Shown piece by piece: positions 19,194-29,810 of a stretch of DNA of 64,000 bases. The stretch covers positions 1,984,001-2,048,000 of the forward strand of contig JADWQD010000003.1 of the NCBI GenBank assembly GCA_016110215.1. The letters run 5' to 3'. Position 1 is the first letter of the stretch. The number at the start of each line of letters is the position of its first letter. This DNA comes from Capronia americana (lineage: Eukaryota > Ascomycota > Eurotiomycetes > Chaetothyriales > Herpotrichiellaceae). The notes below the pieces were generated by a model. That model saw only the letters and a program-made list of their open reading frames with translations. It was not told the origin of the DNA and made no database searches. The translations under genes and the position numbers were made by a program.

Positions 19194-20583
19194 CAGCTTG
19201 CCGGGCGAGCCAGCGTGACAGCCTATCTGACTTATCGGTTAGCGCGTACTCGACTCGTCACAATGTACGTACCTTACGGAGTACCTACAAGGAGAGTACG
19301 AGGTACATTCTACATAGTAGTAAGGAGTACGGGTCACATAGCAGGGATGATCGTTGATCAAAGACCAAAGACTAAAATTCGGCACTCAACTCTCAATTTA
19401 ATTTAAGTTAGGGGATTATTGATCCAGAACAAGGGAGGCCCAGGGGAAGAGAACGGTAGGAAAGCCAGGTACAGTGCACAGCAAGTACTGCGTACGAGGT
19501 ACACCCTAGTAGTAGGAATAAAGGACGCTTAAGTTACGCTAACTTGGTGGGCGCATGGACTGTGCGTTGTATTGCTGTTCGGACGTCACGGCAATAAGGC
19601 CCTGGGCACCCTTGGGTATAGTACTCCGTGTTCCGTATTGTGGAAGACAACAATGCTTCGAGGCGTTGGAAGGGGGGAAACCGAAGGGGAGGAGTGAGAT
19701 TTGAGCTGGATGGGAGTTCCAAATTTCGAACCACTCGAGGAAATTGAGGTGGCTGGATGGCTGGATGGCTGGCTTGATGTACAAGGACCAACGGACTGAA
19801 CCAAGCAGCAATTGACTGTTTTCGTGAGAAATATCCATTCGGTCTATCTGTGTACGTGCGTGTATGCCCTAGGTCTGGTATCCAAGAAGTGAAAGCTATG
19901 TACCAAAAAGAATATGTACTTTCCCATTCGTAGATCTGCAGTATCTACTGATTGCCCGTTGGGATTTCCAAGATGAAGAAAAAGGAGAAATTTTTGCCTC
20001 CCACCATCTGCACATCCAATGGGTCTGACTGTCACGGATCATCGTCTGGGTGACGAGACCTGGACGTCAAGTTGTTCCCCAAAGGCATGTCGATAAATTG
20101 TCATGCTGGCTCGTGATCAACGGAAACCAGATGTCATTGAAGAAAAGAATGAAAAGATGACCAAAGCTATCCACCTCCGTTGCACCATTGCCACCGTCAC
20201 CGTTGCTAATCATCAGTCATGGCATGACCTTCAGGTGCGCATTGTGTCATAAATGTCGTCTTGTGTGTTTTGAGTTTTGTTTGATTCTGTGTATGTTCGT
20301 AGCCAAGCATGAGGCCGAGTTGTTGTTTTCCATGGTTCCACGGGAGACCTGTCGCCGGGAGTTGAGAAGATGATATAAACGAGTGAGATGATCGTCGAGA
20401 TCGGGTGCAAAACCTGCGGGGATGATGGTATATCCATGTGTCGACTCATGAATACACACTAAACGAGTGTCTTGCAGGCAGCGTCAAAGTCGGAGACGGC
20501 AGAAACTAGCTGCGTAAAAATGGATGGAAAACATGCCAAGTCGGCATCATGCTTGGAGCTTGTTTGGTCGACGCAGGCGTCGT

Positions 20584-21162
20584 CTATGCCTGGGCGGGGA
20601 AGTGTCGAGCATGGACACGGTAGATAATGTCACCTCCAGCGTCGGCGATGCTTCGCTTGGCGGCTCCGCCAGGGCAGAGGGTCAAGGTAAGGCTGGAGTT
20701 TTCGTCGCAAACCATGGTGCGGGTATCATCGGGCTGGTTGTAGGCGGCAGTGCAGACTGAATCACCGGCGGCGCAAGTGATGGGAACACATGTCGGGTTG
20801 TTGGGGTCGTTCTGCATAGAAGGAATGACCTCCATGCCACCAGCGGAGAAAGGGTAGCCGTTGATGTTGGACAGATCATAAGAGATCTTGCCGTTGGCCC
20901 AAGTGAACTCAAACTGAGAGATTTCACCCGAGGTGCTGTCTTCGGGGGAAAGCTTGATGGAGACACCAACACCTTGCTGGCTGTAGCCCTCGCTGTAGCT
21001 ACCCTGGAGTTGTTGCATGGTGGGGTTGGAGCTGCCACCGACAGAGGCGTAGTAAACAGGGAAGCCGCAGTTGTTGACAACAGTAGCCGATCCCAGGGCC
21101 GAGACACCTGAAGCAGAGGCAAGCAGCACGGCTGCGCCAGCGACGATGTTCTTGTATTGCAT
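20584..21162 (-). CDS. Bys1 / thaumatin-like secreted protein
   Basis: Single exon of 192 residues from the ATG at 21162. Residues 1-22 form a clear signal peptide (hydrophobic VAGAAVLLASASGVSA, then LGSA). The mature start SATVVNNCGFPVYYASVG is the Bys1/thaumatin-like opening. Later blocks ISQFEFTW and KISYDLSNINGYPF, and the Cys-rich CVPITCAAGDSVC, fit the same fold. A dibasic Kex2-type KR site lies near residue 170 (GAAKRSIAD), so the last 20 or so residues may be removed. Fungal Bys1 proteins are secreted or wall-linked; their biochemical role is not settled. It stands alone in a gene-poor region. Confidence 0.85.
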   Translation of the reverse strand: MQYKNIVAGAAVLLASASGVSALGSATVVNNCGFPVYYASVGGSSNPTMQQLQGSYSEGYSQQGVGVSIKLSPEDSTSGEISQFEFTWANGKISYDLSNINGYPFSAGGMEVIPSMQNDPNNPTCVPITCAAGDSVCTAAYNQPDDTRTMVCDENSSLTLTLCPGGAAKRSIADAGGDIIYRVHARHFPAQA

Positions 21163-24100
21163 GTTGGGTGATAGAGCTACCTGTCGTAAGGATAGTAAGG
21201 TCTCTGGGACCAGTATGATAGGACAAAAAAGGAGTGGTCCTGTTGAGTTCACGTCGACAAAGGTTCTTACAGCAAAGGAATGATGCTGATCAGAGACCGG
21301 CTCGAGGCTGTGGAAGTAGAGTGTGGATGAAGGATTGACAAGATGTTGCGGAATGAGGAAATCAGACAACAGAGGAAGCACGCGATTTAAGTAGATCCTG
21401 GCTTCTCTCAACTCCTCGTTCAACATGAACAACAAACACCGAGGCGCCTGAAGTGGCTTGCCCCCAATCCAGCACCGCGTCCCACCGCACATGCATGCTT
21501 CTTGGTCGTTCAGAGATTTTCGCAGATGCGTTAGCGCCGTCCACCTTCGACGAGGTGGATACGGGGCCGTGACCGGACGAAGTCGACGTGAAAGCAGTTC
21601 TCAGAACTGCAAGGGGGATGGCAAAAGGCATACATGGATCAGCCTAGGCGAAAACCGGTTGAAACATTGATTGCCGACGCCATGGCTTTTTGTCCTGGGT
21701 CCTCGGTTGACAAGGTGGATGCGCTTGTTGAGTTCCGTATGTCCCTGAGCCTGATTGTCGAATAGTGATCCGAGCGCAAAACGAAAAGGACGAGTGGTAC
21801 CTGGGCTAATGCAAGCTCCAATGGATCAACTTGGCACATCCTGGTTGGCGCAGACCCGCCCGGTCAGGGCGTCGCGACCGGGGCCAACCCGCCAGGTACC
21901 AAGACCCGCCGATTGGAAAGTTGTCCGGAGGCGCACCGAGAAATGCCGCTGGCAGAGCCGGTAAGCTAGGCAAAAGAGGGGCAGGCTTCAGGCACAAAGA
22001 GAACCCAACACACCATCGGTCAAGCTTCCCGTTCGCTTGTGTGCGCCCACGTGTCGTTGGGCTGGTTAGCGAAACGTCCGTGCTCCAAAGGAAAGTAGAT
22101 GTCCTAGCCGCCGCGCCTGATGTGTTGTCGAACTTGTGTGACATACAGCACCTGGAAAAGTGAGCCTGTGCGAACTCGCTTTGGACCGTATTGTCGCATG
22201 GAAATCAACCGCCGCAGAGGATTCTTTGCTGCTTGAGGGAACACGAGGGGACCACTCGGCGCCCACAATGCATTGTGCCCAGTCTGAAATATGCACGCAA
22301 ATTGTGCAGGTTCTATCCCAATACGTCAGCGAAGCAAAACAATTTCGCCCACAAGAAAAACCTTGTTTAGGCAAAGATTGTCCGGTGGCTGCAGGTTACA
22401 GTACCATGTGGTGGAATAATGGATCCCCTACCTGCAAGCCGCCCTTTGTCCGCTTTCGTCTCTCAGTCGCCCGTATGTCCAGTTTGCTCGGCCTCTGCGA
22501 GAGAAGTCGCCTTTGGCGGGAGACGCTAACCAACTCCCATCCTGAAAACCTGCCACCAAGCACAGCGTAAGATGTATCATGGTAATCATGAGCAGCTTGT
22601 ATCCAGTCAAAACATCCGGACCTGATGAGGATTCAGCGAATGCAACCTTCGGATAACAGCAGTCCCTGTCGCATGCCCGCGGTTCCCTGCCCTGCTGGCT
22701 TCGTGGGCTTATTTTCTCAAGGTCGTCGGACTCGAAACTTCCGTTTTGCTATGAAGGAACCCATCGCATCCGTAATTTTGGGCCACGAGAGTAATCGCTT
22801 CGTGTCTGCAACCAACAAATTGGTTGATCTTTCTGACCATGCCACCCACGATATCCCCATCCCGCGGTTGTTGAGGACCCGCCAACGACAATCTGTGTAA
22901 CCAGCCGAGTTTGACATCTTTTCGGGTACACGCTTCAAACCTTGTCCTTGTCGGAACGTCTCTGGGGCGTATCTCAGAGACTCAAGATATTGGGCACACA
23001 ACCATTAGACTCTACATGTCGGTCCCGAGCCAGTCACCCAATGCGCCAGTAACCCACGCATCTGAGGGAAAAGAAAGGACTTGCTCCCGACGAGTCACAT
23101 AGGTGTTAACAAGCGACTGGACAATGCTGGGAACCTTGTAGCCGAGATGGACCTAGTGATTTTGTGTCGCGACCAGTTGCGTATAGAGCGAGCAAGAGTA
23201 GAATGTCCGCTGAAGGTGCATATCCTCATGCAAGGGAATGGCTCTCCCCGACCAGTAATGAGGTAGGAGGCCAGATAGCTGCGAATGGAACAATATGTTC
23301 ATGGTCCCGATGAAAGGCCCAGACAGAATAGTGCAAGGGACTCCATCGGAAAGCAGCCACTGATGGTATGGACCCGACCGAAAGTTACCAAGTGCCTGGA
23401 GATCCAATAGCATAAGTCACTAACGGGCAGAGGCGAGGGTCGAAAAAAGGTGTGGCTGGGAGTAAACTGTATACCGGACACTGGACACCAATAGAATGCA
23501 TGCACTTACGGAGTCCCGTAGTCTGCACCTCAAGAGCCGATAGTAAGCTTCCCGGAAAAAAGCCATGGGTATTGCACCGACGCATGGATGAGGTTTCCCA
23601 ACATTGAGAAGACTGACTGCTGCGGGCGCTGTCAGATAATTTTGACCGAGTGTATCTCTTGTCACGGACAGAGGAAGCCGTTCCCGGGTGAAGTAGGACC
23701 TGGTACTGCAAGTTGGGCCGCCACATGGAAAGAAGCATGAAAGATCAAATCAAGAGCTATCATCGGCCGTCGTTGAGAGGTATCGTTAGTTCAACAGGGA
23801 GTCAGTAACCATTCGGAGCGCTTTGCCCACGAAGTCACAACTTCGTGGATTGGCAATTGCGAGTCAGTCAGATGAAGCTCAATCCATGCTTAGCTGGTGC
23901 CACGGGAGTCAACATTGTAATCCGTTTTGTTGAAAGCGGCCATAGGAGTACCACTGCTTCGGGAGAAATCCATAACACTGCAAAATCTGCCGGAAAAGCA
24001 GAAAAGGAAATGCGATTGGAAGCCAATTGAGAAGCGAGAAGGCGAGAAAAGGACGAAATCACGAATTCAATGACAGGTGAGTGAGAGTGGGAGACGCCCG

Positions 24101-24590
24101 AGGTCGGCTGATTTCCCACTTCACTTGTCTTTCTCTTTCTCCTTCTCTCCAACTGCAACTCTGCCGCCACAATTGCACATTCTCCCCCAATTTTTCTACT
24201 CGTTCTTACCCTGCATAGAACAACGTTAAACCCTCTTACCGAGGTCCGTCCGTAGAGTGAATTATCCTTAGTGATATGAAAATTCTGCGGCAAGCTCCAC
24301 ATGCCTGTTCCCCGGTTCGCGCCCAACTGCGACTCTTTCCTCGTCTGCTTACACAATACCCTGTTCGCAGTCTCCGATCATACCCAGCAGCGTCAGATCT
24401 TGGCCCATACGCACGAGCCAGACGTTCATCAGAAGCCCGCTCCTTAACGGGAAATCAGAGCAGGCGGTATCTTGTCTACGCGCATCACCAGGAAAGGTTC
24501 CATAACAGTAGTAAATTGAGTTCTGATTTACACCGCGGCCTCCTTCCATTCCCTTGAGCGAACCAACCTCAATCGGCCCGTGTTTTTTTC
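21163..24590. other. Gene-poor 3.4-kb interval
   Basis: Upstream of the Bys1 gene and downstream of the CCC1-like gene. Several frames of 60-160 codons exist on both strands but none shows domain motifs, signal peptides or clean splice structure. A TACGGAGT motif occurs near 23508. I see no transposon ends or long repeats. Confidence 0.55.
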
Positions 24591-25555
24591 TTATTCTGCG
24601 TTGATGAACCGTACCAGGCAGACTGCTGCCCCAGCAGCAATAATACCCACTACCAGCATCTGGCCTGCTCCGGCTGTACAGGCTCGGTAGTTGTCTCTGC
24701 CAGTCCAGCCCCGAACGACGCCCGTCTTCACGTATCCAAAGACCAACAGCACCAAAGCCATGAGTCCGATACTCCACCATAAGCCAGCCAGAACATCATC
24801 ACGAGCGACAATGAAATATGGTATTAATGGGATAAACCCGCCCACGAAATAGCTGAGTCCCAGAGTGAGTGCTGACAGGTAAGGTCGACTCGTGTCTGGC
24901 TTGGCTGCCTGGAAATAGTTCTGCATGAGGAATTCTTTGAACATTGGGGCTGAGGCTTTGATGTGGTCGGCAACCTTTGTCGTATCTTCTGCTGACAATC
25001 CGAATTGCTCGAAGTACTCGCGGACGAGATCTCGTGCAGTCTCGGGCTCATGCAGCATAAGCTGGGTACAGCTCCGTTCTGTGGCACCGAATGATTCCCT
25101 GTCATGGTCAGCCTCTCTGCTCATCCAAATGAAGCATGAAACTGAACTTACGCTTCGCTCTTTGCACCGACATACCCTCCCAGGCCCATTGATATCGCGC
25201 CTGCAATAAGCTCTGCAATTCCACCAAGGATGACAACCTTTGTGTCTCCCAGAGCTGTCAAACCAGCAGTGAGTGCGAAGGGTACAGTCAGGCCATCGGA
25301 CAGCCCCAGGATCGCGTCAGAAACAACCCTGGCATTGATATGGAAGGGCCAGCTGGACCACGGCCACCTTCTCCGTCGTCGTGTTTCATCTGACTTGGAT
25401 TGGGTATGCTTTTGACTTTCGGGGATTTCTTGCAGGGTGGATGATCTGGAGAGCAGTGGGCGGTTTGCCTCTAGATCTGGTGCTGTTGGTAAGGTCTCTC
25501 GCTCGGGAGATCGCTGGGCTTGGCGAATCAATTGCTCGCTATTTTCGCATGGCAT
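24591..25555 (-). CDS. CCC1: Vacuolar iron/manganese transporter, CCC1/VIT1 family
   Basis: Predicted vacuolar membrane transporter that moves cytosolic Fe2+ or Mn2+ into the vacuole. Exons 25555-25152 and 25098-24591 join across a 53-bp intron (GTAAGT, GCTGACC, CAG) to 303 residues. After a charged N-terminal stretch ending in RRRRRWPW, the first membrane segment carries the family block SDAILGLSDGLTVPFALTAG, then GGIAELIAGAISMGLGGYVG. The loop after the splice holds the metal-binding helices (ESFGATER, REYFEQFGLS). Three more membrane segments follow, including LTLGLSYFVGGFIPLIPY, for five in all. The ATG at 25555 was chosen because the upstream frame has no earlier ATG. Fungal homologues are usually repressed when iron is scarce; I did not identify GATA sites here. 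Confidence 0.9.
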
Positions 25556-26719
25556 GTTGGAGATGGTTTCACTGGTGTGGTTCAACCGAAAGTGAACTGG
25601 AGCAAGACCTCGAGTCTTGGAAGGCTTCCTTTGAGATATTCCCAACTGGCGTGGCGGGAGTCCTCTCTTGATGTGTCGCTATGCAAGGGATAAATAGTGG
25701 CTGTCGCTGACGGCAGTGTGGTAATGCGATTCGTCCAGATGGTTTGAACTGACCAATCAAAAGTCGCACAAAGGTCAGCGACATAATTCGCGATCTCATG
25801 CCTCGCGTTTGACGTCTGATACGCGAGACGATATGTCCGAATATTCTGGCAATTATTTGTACCGTCTTCACCGACTTCCCACAGTGGTTGAAGTTGACTA
25901 TATACCCGAGAGTCGGTCGCCTCTGCTTCTCGGCCGTCGGTCGTTAAGGCCGAAGTTGAACTTGCCTCGCCCCCCTGATGTAGGGCGGTCGCCTGTTGGC
26001 CTTGGGCCAGTCTACAGCGGCAGCAAGAACCATTGACGGTCGAATGCTATCTTCAGATACGTCGTAGAGCACGGTTTACATTCCTCTATCCAGATTGCTG
26101 TAGCCAGTGAGTCGAGTCGTGCACAGTCGGCAAGAGCAAGCAGGACGGGCGAGACCCTTACTCCGTGCTTGACTGAGTGAGCGAACACGCAATACGGTAC
26201 AACGACTGCAATGACACGTCTCTAAGCAGAAGGGTTGAGCCTTCTACGTTGCACTATTCTCTATTTCGCTCCCATCTCGTGGGAGCAACTTCACTTTGCT
26301 CTCACTCTCACCGTGGTAGATCACTTCTTGACCACTCCGATCGCCATCCGCACTTGCCTCAAGTTCATTTGGCGACGACGTTCACCTGCTCTTCTGTGGT
26401 TGCTGAGCACCAACTGCCTGTCCAGCGTGACGTCCCAATTCCTCATCTTTGGAAGGAACACAACATGGGGAAGGCGCCTCCCACTTCTTGAAGGTCATAT
26501 TTAGGTCAACGTTCCCCTCTGCACTTGTGCTCTCCTTCGCATCACTTCGTCAACATCAATCACACCCAAGCATCGATTCTTGAGCCGTGCTCGTGCCATC
26601 AATTCTTAGCTGCTGCTGCATCCATTCTTTATCGTCTCCAACTCTCGTTTCATCAAGACAGACCTTCTCTTCAACTCCACCTTTGCATCATACAGCTGCT
26701 CGTCAATCCAGCACTCAAG
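25556..26719. promoter_or_regulatory. Divergent promoter region, CCC1 / secreted Ser-rich protein
   Basis: 1.16 kb between head-to-head starts, holding both promoters and leaders. A TACTCCGTG motif lies near 26159. No gene supported. Confidence 0.5.
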
Positions 26720-27649
26720 ATGCAGACCAAGACTCTCCTCCTCTCTGCCATCATGGCCTTGGCCTCTGCATCCCTAGCCTCTGAGCACGAGCACGAGAAT
26801 CGAAACGACAACCTCGGCGACGTTCCTCTTTTGGCTCAAAGCACCAACGACAACGTTCAGGGAACCTTTCCAGATCAAAAGCTACTCAGCATTCCCGCAC
26901 CGGTGGCTCGTCAAGAGGGCGGGGGCTCTCCCTTCGACGATGAGCTTGATGCTCGATCACCTCATGTCCGAAGTCCAACATATAGTGCTGCAGGGCCAGC
27001 TGTCAAGCTCGAACTGAAAGATGACGGAGAACATCAGGTCGAGGAACGAGATGCTCCAAAGATCAACGAGCTGATCCACGCTGCCATCCCGGATTCCGTC
27101 AAAAGGGCTATCCTCGACGATCCCAAAGCAGCCGAGTTTCTGGCCAAGGAGCTCTCTGGCACGAACGTGCCACGGTGGTATGCCAAGTTGGCTGACAGTG
27201 TCACCAACTACGATGCCACCATCACACCGCCTCCAACCATGACCGTCCAGGGTCCCGAGGAAATCGTCGACTACTGGATCTCCAGTCTCTTGAGCTACCA
27301 GAGCATGATCTCTTCTCGGCTCAGTGAACTGGTTTCCCTGGCTTCCTCCGAGTCACGAGAAGCCAGCCGACTTTCCAGTGAGGCCTCCTCGAAATCGACA
27401 TACGCCACCCACGAAACGGACAGCCAACTTCTGACCAGTGCATGGTCAGAATCAAACCAGGCCGCCACAATGTCCTACGAAGCTTCCTCAATATCCAGCT
27501 TTGCTGCCTCAGCTTCCCAAGCCGTGTTCTCGGCTTTTGACGATGAAGACGAACAGAACGGAGCATCATCATCCACAGACATGACACTGGTATTGGGTTC
27601 AAGCATTGTTGGTGCTGTGGTCTGCCTCGGATTTGCGATTGCTCTGTGA
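26720..27649 (+). CDS. Secreted Ser-rich protein with GPI-type C-terminus
   Basis: Single exon of 309 residues from the ATG at 26720, which directly starts a signal peptide (MQTKTLLLSAIMALASASLA). A longer frame extends upstream but has no signal. The body has a possible processing region (VARQEG, then VKRAILDD), the block TNVPRWYAKLADSV seen in other fungal secreted proteins, and a Ser/Ala-rich stretch (SSESREASRLSSEASSKS and following). The last 22 residues are hydrophobic (LVLGSSIVGAVVCLGFAIAL) and preceded by small residues, so a GPI anchor or a single membrane span is likely. No enzyme motif. It is probably a cell-surface protein; function unknown. It is convergent with VPS37, 112 bp away. 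Confidence 0.75.
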   Translation: MQTKTLLLSAIMALASASLASEHEHENRNDNLGDVPLLAQSTNDNVQGTFPDQKLLSIPAPVARQEGGGSPFDDELDARSPHVRSPTYSAAGPAVKLELKDDGEHQVEERDAPKINELIHAAIPDSVKRAILDDPKAAEFLAKELSGTNVPRWYAKLADSVTNYDATITPPPTMTVQGPEEIVDYWISSLLSYQSMISSRLSELVSLASSESREASRLSSEASSKSTYATHETDSQLLTSAWSESNQAATMSYEASSISSFAASASQAVFSAFDDEDEQNGASSSTDMTLVLGSSIVGAVVCLGFAIAL

Positions 27650-27761
27650 ACGGATGACCTGCAAGTGTCGTTGTCGTTATGGCCTGTGGTGTGAGACAGG
27701 CATTGAAACAACAGTATCAGGTTAGAATAGTCATCAGGTATTATCATTAGTGATGAATTGA

Positions 27762-28649
27762 TCACCTCCAACCACCGACTCTACCTTCATCCCATCGTGC
27801 CCGCATCTCCCGCCTCTTCTCCAATGTCGTTGTACCTTCTCGAATCCTTCTCACCCACTCAGTGACCTCCTTCTCACTGGCCTTGCCTCCGCTGGCGGCA
27901 CCATAGTATGCATCGTCCGCGTTCCCGCCTTCAAGAAAGCTCTCCTGCATTGCCCTTAACAGTGCCTCCTGCTCATTAATACTCGACACGAGCCTCTGGT
28001 ACATCTGCCTCGGGCCCCAAGGTGCTACCGCGTCATCCATTTCGCTCTGTTTTCTCCGCCATTGTGTCTGCAAGCTCGCGTGGTTCAATAGCAGCTGAGC
28101 TGTCTCATCGCGCAGTTGGCGGAGTTGGGCCTCCAAGTGGGAGACTTGCTGGGCCAGAGCAATGTTGGCTCGGATGGCAGCGTTTAGAGGCTGGAGGGAG
28201 GAGGCGTAGCTGGGGTGTTGAGTTGCTAACGAGGCGGTAAGGGCAGGATTGTTCAGCAAGGGATGAAGCTCAGTTAGGGGCTTTGATTGGACATTCGCCG
28301 GGAGCCAGCGTTCTGCGAGTGCGGGAGGGGGGATGGGCTGATATTGTTCTTGCTGCTGTGGTTGGGAAGCGGGAAGCGGAGTGGGTGCTTGTTGGGTTGG
28401 TAGTGGTGGTTGTGGGCGTGGAGAGTCCGTCCTGGACGGGAACGGAGGAGCAGAAGTGTTTACTGGTGTGGACGAGAGAGTTGGCGTGCCGGAGCGGGAT
28501 GGGTCGGCAGATTGGGAGAGATGGGAGATTGGCTTTGGCGGGGGGGGTGGTGCGTTGACGGATGTGGGTGAGAGTGGTGGTGGTGGCGGCAGTGGTGGTT
28601 GGGAGTTTGCGCCAGCCGGAGGGACAGAGGTGTAGAAGGATTCTGCCAT
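27762..28649 (-). CDS. VPS37: ESCRT-I subunit VPS37/SRN2 (Mod_r domain)
   Basis: Predicted ESCRT-I subunit needed for sorting ubiquitinated membrane proteins into multivesicular bodies. 295 residues from the ATG at 28649; the frame is open upstream without an earlier ATG. The first 130 residues are Pro/Ser-rich and disordered. The C-terminal half is a Mod_r coiled coil: LAQQVSHLEAQLRQLRDETA near residue 180, then QWRRKQSEMDDAVAPWGPR, LVSSINEQEALLRAMQESFL and a final REMRARWDEGRVGGWR. Order and length fit fungal Vps37. It is divergent from PRP11 across 444 bp. Confidence 0.85.
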   Translation of the reverse strand: MAESFYTSVPPAGANSQPPLPPPPPLSPTSVNAPPPPPKPISHLSQSADPSRSGTPTLSSTPVNTSAPPFPSRTDSPRPQPPLPTQQAPTPLPASQPQQQEQYQPIPPPALAERWLPANVQSKPLTELHPLLNNPALTASLATQHPSYASSLQPLNAAIRANIALAQQVSHLEAQLRQLRDETAQLLLNHASLQTQWRRKQSEMDDAVAPWGPRQMYQRLVSSINEQEALLRAMQESFLEGGNADDAYYGAASGGKASEKEVTEWVRRIREGTTTLEKRREMRARWDEGRVGGWR

Positions 28650-29093
28650 TGCAGTGAGGAGGGAGCTTTGTACAGCTGGGACTTCCTGAGTTCCTTGTAC
28701 TCGTAGAAGGGACACTGATGCCAAACGAGTGGAGCTGATTTGATACGGCAGCCTTGCAAGTTACATGCGGAGATGGCAAGGCTGATATTTGAGTTGGAGT
28801 TCGAATCTTTCAAATTGATCTCAGATCCTCTTCACCAAAACCCCCCATCGAGCACAGTTTCCGTCTAATACGCCTTACCGTTCAGCCTCTATCACTGTAC
28901 ACTCCAGGGCGCTTCCTACTGCGCATTAATTCATTGCTCAGACTTGCGTTCTCTACCCGGCTTCTTTTGGTTCCTCACTTCCTCCAAGGAGAGCGCAACA
29001 AGGCAAAGTGACCACTGCCCTACAGGAGCCTGAGCTTCTAAAGTTCATTCCCGACTTCTACCGCTTCCCTCGCCCGGCTGTGAATAAGCAACA
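28650..29093. promoter_or_regulatory. Divergent promoter region, VPS37 / PRP11
   Basis: A 444-bp interval between two housekeeping genes that start in opposite directions. No gene; no clear TATA box close to either start. Confidence 0.5.
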
Positions 29094-29810
29094 ATGGATT
29101 ACCAGAACCGCGCCGGCTCAAAATTCGGCGGTGGCGGTGTCGCCTCCCACTCTGCGACCAACGCCGACCGCCGGGAACGACTCCGGAAACTCGCCCTTGA
29201 AACTATCGACCTCGACAAAGACCCCTACTTCTTCAAGAACCACGTCGGATCCTTTGAATGCAGGCTCTGTCTCACAGTGCATCAAAATGACGGCTCATAC
29301 CTCGCACATACCCAAGGTCGCAAGCATCAAACGAACCTTGCCCGCCGAGCGGCTAGAGAACAGAAGGAGGCGCAGAAGGATGGCAATCTCATGGGCGCAG
29401 GCATGATGGGCGTTCAAGTCCGCAAGAACATGGTCAAGATCGGCCGTCCGGGGTATAAGATCACCAAGATTCGCGATCCGCTCACGCGCCAGGTTGGCCT
29501 GCTGTTCCAACTGCTCTACCCGGAGATCACCCCCAACGTGGAGCCAAAGGTCCGGTTTATGAGCGCGTTTGAACAAAAGGTTGAAGACCCCCCCGATCGG
29601 GATTACCAGTATTTACTTGTGGCGGCGGAGCCTTATGAGACATGTGGCTTCAAACTGCAGAGTCGGGAGGTCGATCGGCGGGAGGGGAGATATTGGACTT
29701 GGTGGGATGCAGATGCGAAGGAGTTCTGGTGTCAGGTGCTGTTCAAGACGGAGCGGGATGAGAGGTATTCTAATGTGCCGGGCCTGGCGCCGGCGGGTGC
29801 GAAGAGATGA
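29094..29810 (+). CDS. PRP11: Splicing factor 3a subunit 2 (SF3a66 / Prp11)
   Basis: U2 snRNP component acting in prespliceosome assembly in the nucleus. Single exon, 238 residues. The N-terminus MDYQNRAGSKFGGGGVAS is the conserved SF3a66 opening. A matrin-type C2H2 zinc finger follows at about 54-77 (FECRLCLTVHQNDGSYLAHTQGRKH). The core has the family blocks VRKNMVKIGRPGYKI, PLTRQVGLLFQLLYPEI and RFMSAFEQKVE. The C-terminal block FWCQVLFK closes the domain. Like other fungal homologues it lacks the long Pro-rich tail of the animal protein. No anomalies. Confidence 0.95.
   Translation: MDYQNRAGSKFGGGGVASHSATNADRRERLRKLALETIDLDKDPYFFKNHVGSFECRLCLTVHQNDGSYLAHTQGRKHQTNLARRAAREQKEAQKDGNLMGAGMMGVQVRKNMVKIGRPGYKITKIRDPLTRQVGLLFQLLYPEITPNVEPKVRFMSAFEQKVEDPPDRDYQYLLVAAEPYETCGFKLQSREVDRREGRYWTWWDADAKEFWCQVLFKTERDERYSNVPGLAPAGAKR

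Larger units (their letters stand above)
16404..20583. other. Gene-poor 4.2-kb interval rich in simple repeats
   Basis: I find no coding region I can defend. Short open frames here have no recognisable motif and are poor in coding character. The interval holds a three-copy 9-bp repeat (18152-18178), an A-rich AAAAC tract (18732-18757), a CATC tract (18783-18814), two CG tracts (18945-18954, 19180-19193) and many TACGGAGTA/GTAC motifs (18181, 19039, 19275, 19621). Confidence 0.6.
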